In this document: in pieces, positions 62,421 to 64,000 of the stretch
Layout of the letters: every line of letters starts with the position of its first letter
How positions within the stretch are numbered: the stretch's first letter is position 1
Assembly (NCBI GenBank): GCA_914767935.1
Contig: OU612047.1
Coordinates: forward strand, 97,499,235-97,563,234
Origin: Coremacera marginata
Taxonomy: Eukaryota > Arthropoda > Insecta > Diptera > Sciomyzidae
Direction of reading: 5' to 3'
Length of the DNA stretch: 64,000 bases
Position numbers and translations under genes: made by a program
Notes under the pieces: generated by a model
Seen by the model: the letters and a program-made list of their open reading frames with translations, nothing else
What the model was told of the DNA's origin: nothing
Database searches by the model: none

Positions 62421-63626
62421 ATGTACGTATTTTATAAGAAAATCCATTTTTTTTCAAGATATTTTCATTTTTTCAGTCTAAACATGTAATTTTTGAAGTT
62501 TTGAAGTTTTGTATACATATTCTACATGTAAATAGCTCTCTAGTTACGTCGAGTTTTTTCAAATTTTTTAATTACTAACAATTTCACAAATAGGTCGATT
62601 GTTTGTCAAAAATCGTCATTTTGGCTTTAAAATAGTGTCAAAAATAGAAAAATTTAAAAATGAAAAAAAAATTTGACGAGACTGGAGAGATAAAGTAAGA
62701 AACTAAAGAAAGCATATTGATTTTTTGGTTTCAGATGATCTAGTGATGCTGTAGGCTGATCACCGCACAAAAACTTTTTTCGAGGCGCCTGCGGGGATCT
62801 ACAATAAATCCGTTATTTCTCTCTATTTTTGAACAAAAATTTTTTTAAATATTCTTCAAATGTTGTACTTTTATATAATAATATATAAAATAAATCTACA
62901 GTAATAACTTTTCTAAAAACGAATCATAAAACAAGTTATTTTTTAGAAGAAACAAACCGTACCCTCCCCTTAAGCTAAATAATGCTAGCGCTAGTTATAT
63001 GTGAGCTCTTGTTACCGCTACACTCAAATAAAAAAAAAAAAAATAAATATGAAAAGAAAAACATAAAAAATATCTTTTAGCTCTTACATCGTATCACAGA
63101 AAACGCCTGACACGTTGTTAGTTTTACCTTATTTCGAAACGAGGAAGCACTGGTGTTATATTTATTGTATTGTTGTTGTATCTGATCGTCGCACTTTTCC
63201 GTTCTTTCTTACAATGTTAGTTGTTGCTAAGCTGTTAATAAAAACGCATTGTTGTCGCAAAAAATATATATATAAATAGGAGATTTGCGGGTTTGTTTTA
63301 ACGTATGTTAAATAAGCATAACCATCCAGGGTTAATTAAGAGTTTTGCATTTAAAAATATTGGAATTATTTTTTCCAAATGAAATACATAAACAGTCGGG
63401 CAGAGTCCAAAGTTAAGAATAAACAAAAATTAAAGATGCAGAAAATATTTTTTCGAAGAGGATTATTCAAAAAGCATGAAACTTAAACGTCCATTCCACT
63501 CTACTGTGCCCACTTTTAGTTTTAAACACAGTAAACTTACTAAAATGCTTTAGCATCTGGTTATTATTTGATATACTGAAAAATATGTTACATAATTTTA
63601 AACTTTAATTTTCTTTTAATTCTTAG
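62421..63626. other. Mutator 3' remnant and cadherin-gene intron
   Basis: AT-rich. A less AT-rich patch at 62690-62820 (CGAGACTGGAGAGATAAAG, GAGGCGCCTGCGGGGATC) may still belong to the Mutator element. The remainder (62950-63626) has poly-A runs and no ORF. It ends with a pyrimidine-rich TTTTCTTTTAATTCTTAG splice acceptor at 63626. Confidence 0.6.
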
Positions 63627-64000
63627 TGACGGACTTAAATGATAACCCACCAAAATTTGTTGAGCCTTCATTTACTTGTAAATTGTCAATACATGCAGTT
63701 CGAGGGCAATTTGTTACAATTACCAAAGCATACGATCAAGACTCATCTGATCATACAAACTTGATGTACAAGATAATAAATGGAAATGATTTACAAACGT
63801 ATACTATAGAGAAAACAACTGGAATCATAACTCTACAAAACATTCAAAATTTCGTAGAAAATGAAGTATCTCTACTAAATGTGTCAGTAACCGACGGAGT
63901 TTATACCAGTTTCGCACGAGTCAAGATAATGTTACTTCCTGAAAATGTCCACGCTCCTATATTTTCTCAAGTCGCTTATGAAGCAAATATAAAAGAGAAT
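63627..64000 (+). CDS. Cadherin-repeat exon of a large protocadherin-type gene (fat-like?), partial
   Basis: After an acceptor (ATTCTTAG|TGACGG) the frame, phase 1, reads TDLNDNPPKFVEP, where DxNDNxPxF is the calcium-binding linker signature between cadherin repeats. A complete cadherin domain follows with AYDQDSSDHTNLMYKI, TYTIEKTTGIITL, VSVTDGVYTSFARV and then NVHAPIFSQVAYEANIKEN, the start of the next repeat. It is open to the window edge. Such proteins are cell-surface adhesion molecules. The wording resembles Fat/Fat-like (kugelei) family members, but I cannot fix the orthologue. The codon choice and intact frame mark it as host sequence; the previous exon is outside the window. Confidence 0.85.

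Overview
This window looks like insect, most probably dipteran, nuclear DNA. It is AT-rich and has short GT-AG introns. Its transposon families (BEL with an envelope gene, gypsy, CR1/jockey-like and RTE-like LINEs, mariner, piggyBac, PIF/Harbinger, Mutator/Phantom, hAT) are typical of large fly genomes, and it carries a tRNA-derived SINE whose core (GCCGTTCGGAGTCGGC) I associate with tephritid and mosquito genomes. A tephritid-like fly is my best guess, but it is an inference. The only convincing host gene is at the far right: a cadherin-repeat exon on the + strand (63627 to the window end) behind a good splice acceptor. The simplest reading is that almost all of the other 63.6 kb is a transposon-packed intron of a large cadherin gene.

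Layout. 1-7.4 kb: microsatellite, two minisatellites, a LINE ORF1 fragment, a tandemly duplicated fragment of a conserved insect protein family, and a long stretch of degenerate TGTCAG repeats. 7.4-30.8 kb: a degraded Maverick/Polinton of adintovirus-like type. It has a double-jelly-roll major capsid protein, a small protein before it, a penton-like capsid protein, an integrase with a detached chromodomain, minor virion-like proteins, an FtsK/A32-type packaging ATPase, a protein-primed-type DNA polymerase B and, on the opposite strand, a parvovirus-VP1-like phospholipase A2 protein. It has been hit by an RTE-like LINE (9216-12140, 14-bp target duplication), a mariner (13240-14178), a piggyBac (about 14.2-16.0 kb) and a nearly complete CR1/jockey-like LINE (about 18.8-23.5 kb).

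31.7-33.0 kb: a second, 5'-truncated RTE copy. 33.0-53.0 kb: a gypsy-type LTR retrotransposon on the minus strand. Its 3' LTR and polypurine tract are clear. I propose it runs to the matching LTR at 52709-52964, inflated by three DNA transposons (36465-37661, 39963-41003 and a hAT-like element at 41231-52094). The hAT-like element itself hosts a young BEL/Pao element with an envelope gene (42236-51119, LTRs about 98% identical by eye, 5-bp target duplication CCGTT). 53.0-62.4 kb: a Mutator/Phantom-like transposase cut between adjacent codons by about 7.8 kb of inserted repeats, which include a PIF/Harbinger element, a SINE and roughly 250-bp repeat units. 62.4-63.6 kb: AT-rich intron, then the cadherin exon.

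How the parts relate. The nesting gives a relative chronology: Polinton, gypsy and Mutator are the old layers; the hAT-like element went into gypsy; BEL went into the hAT-like element. Nearly every transposon gene carries stops, frameshifts or lost catalytic residues (polB motif C Asp to Asn, integrase first Asp, Harbinger first Asp, RTE YADD to YAND), so almost nothing mobile here is likely to be autonomous. All family assignments come from reading the translated sequence; no database search was run.
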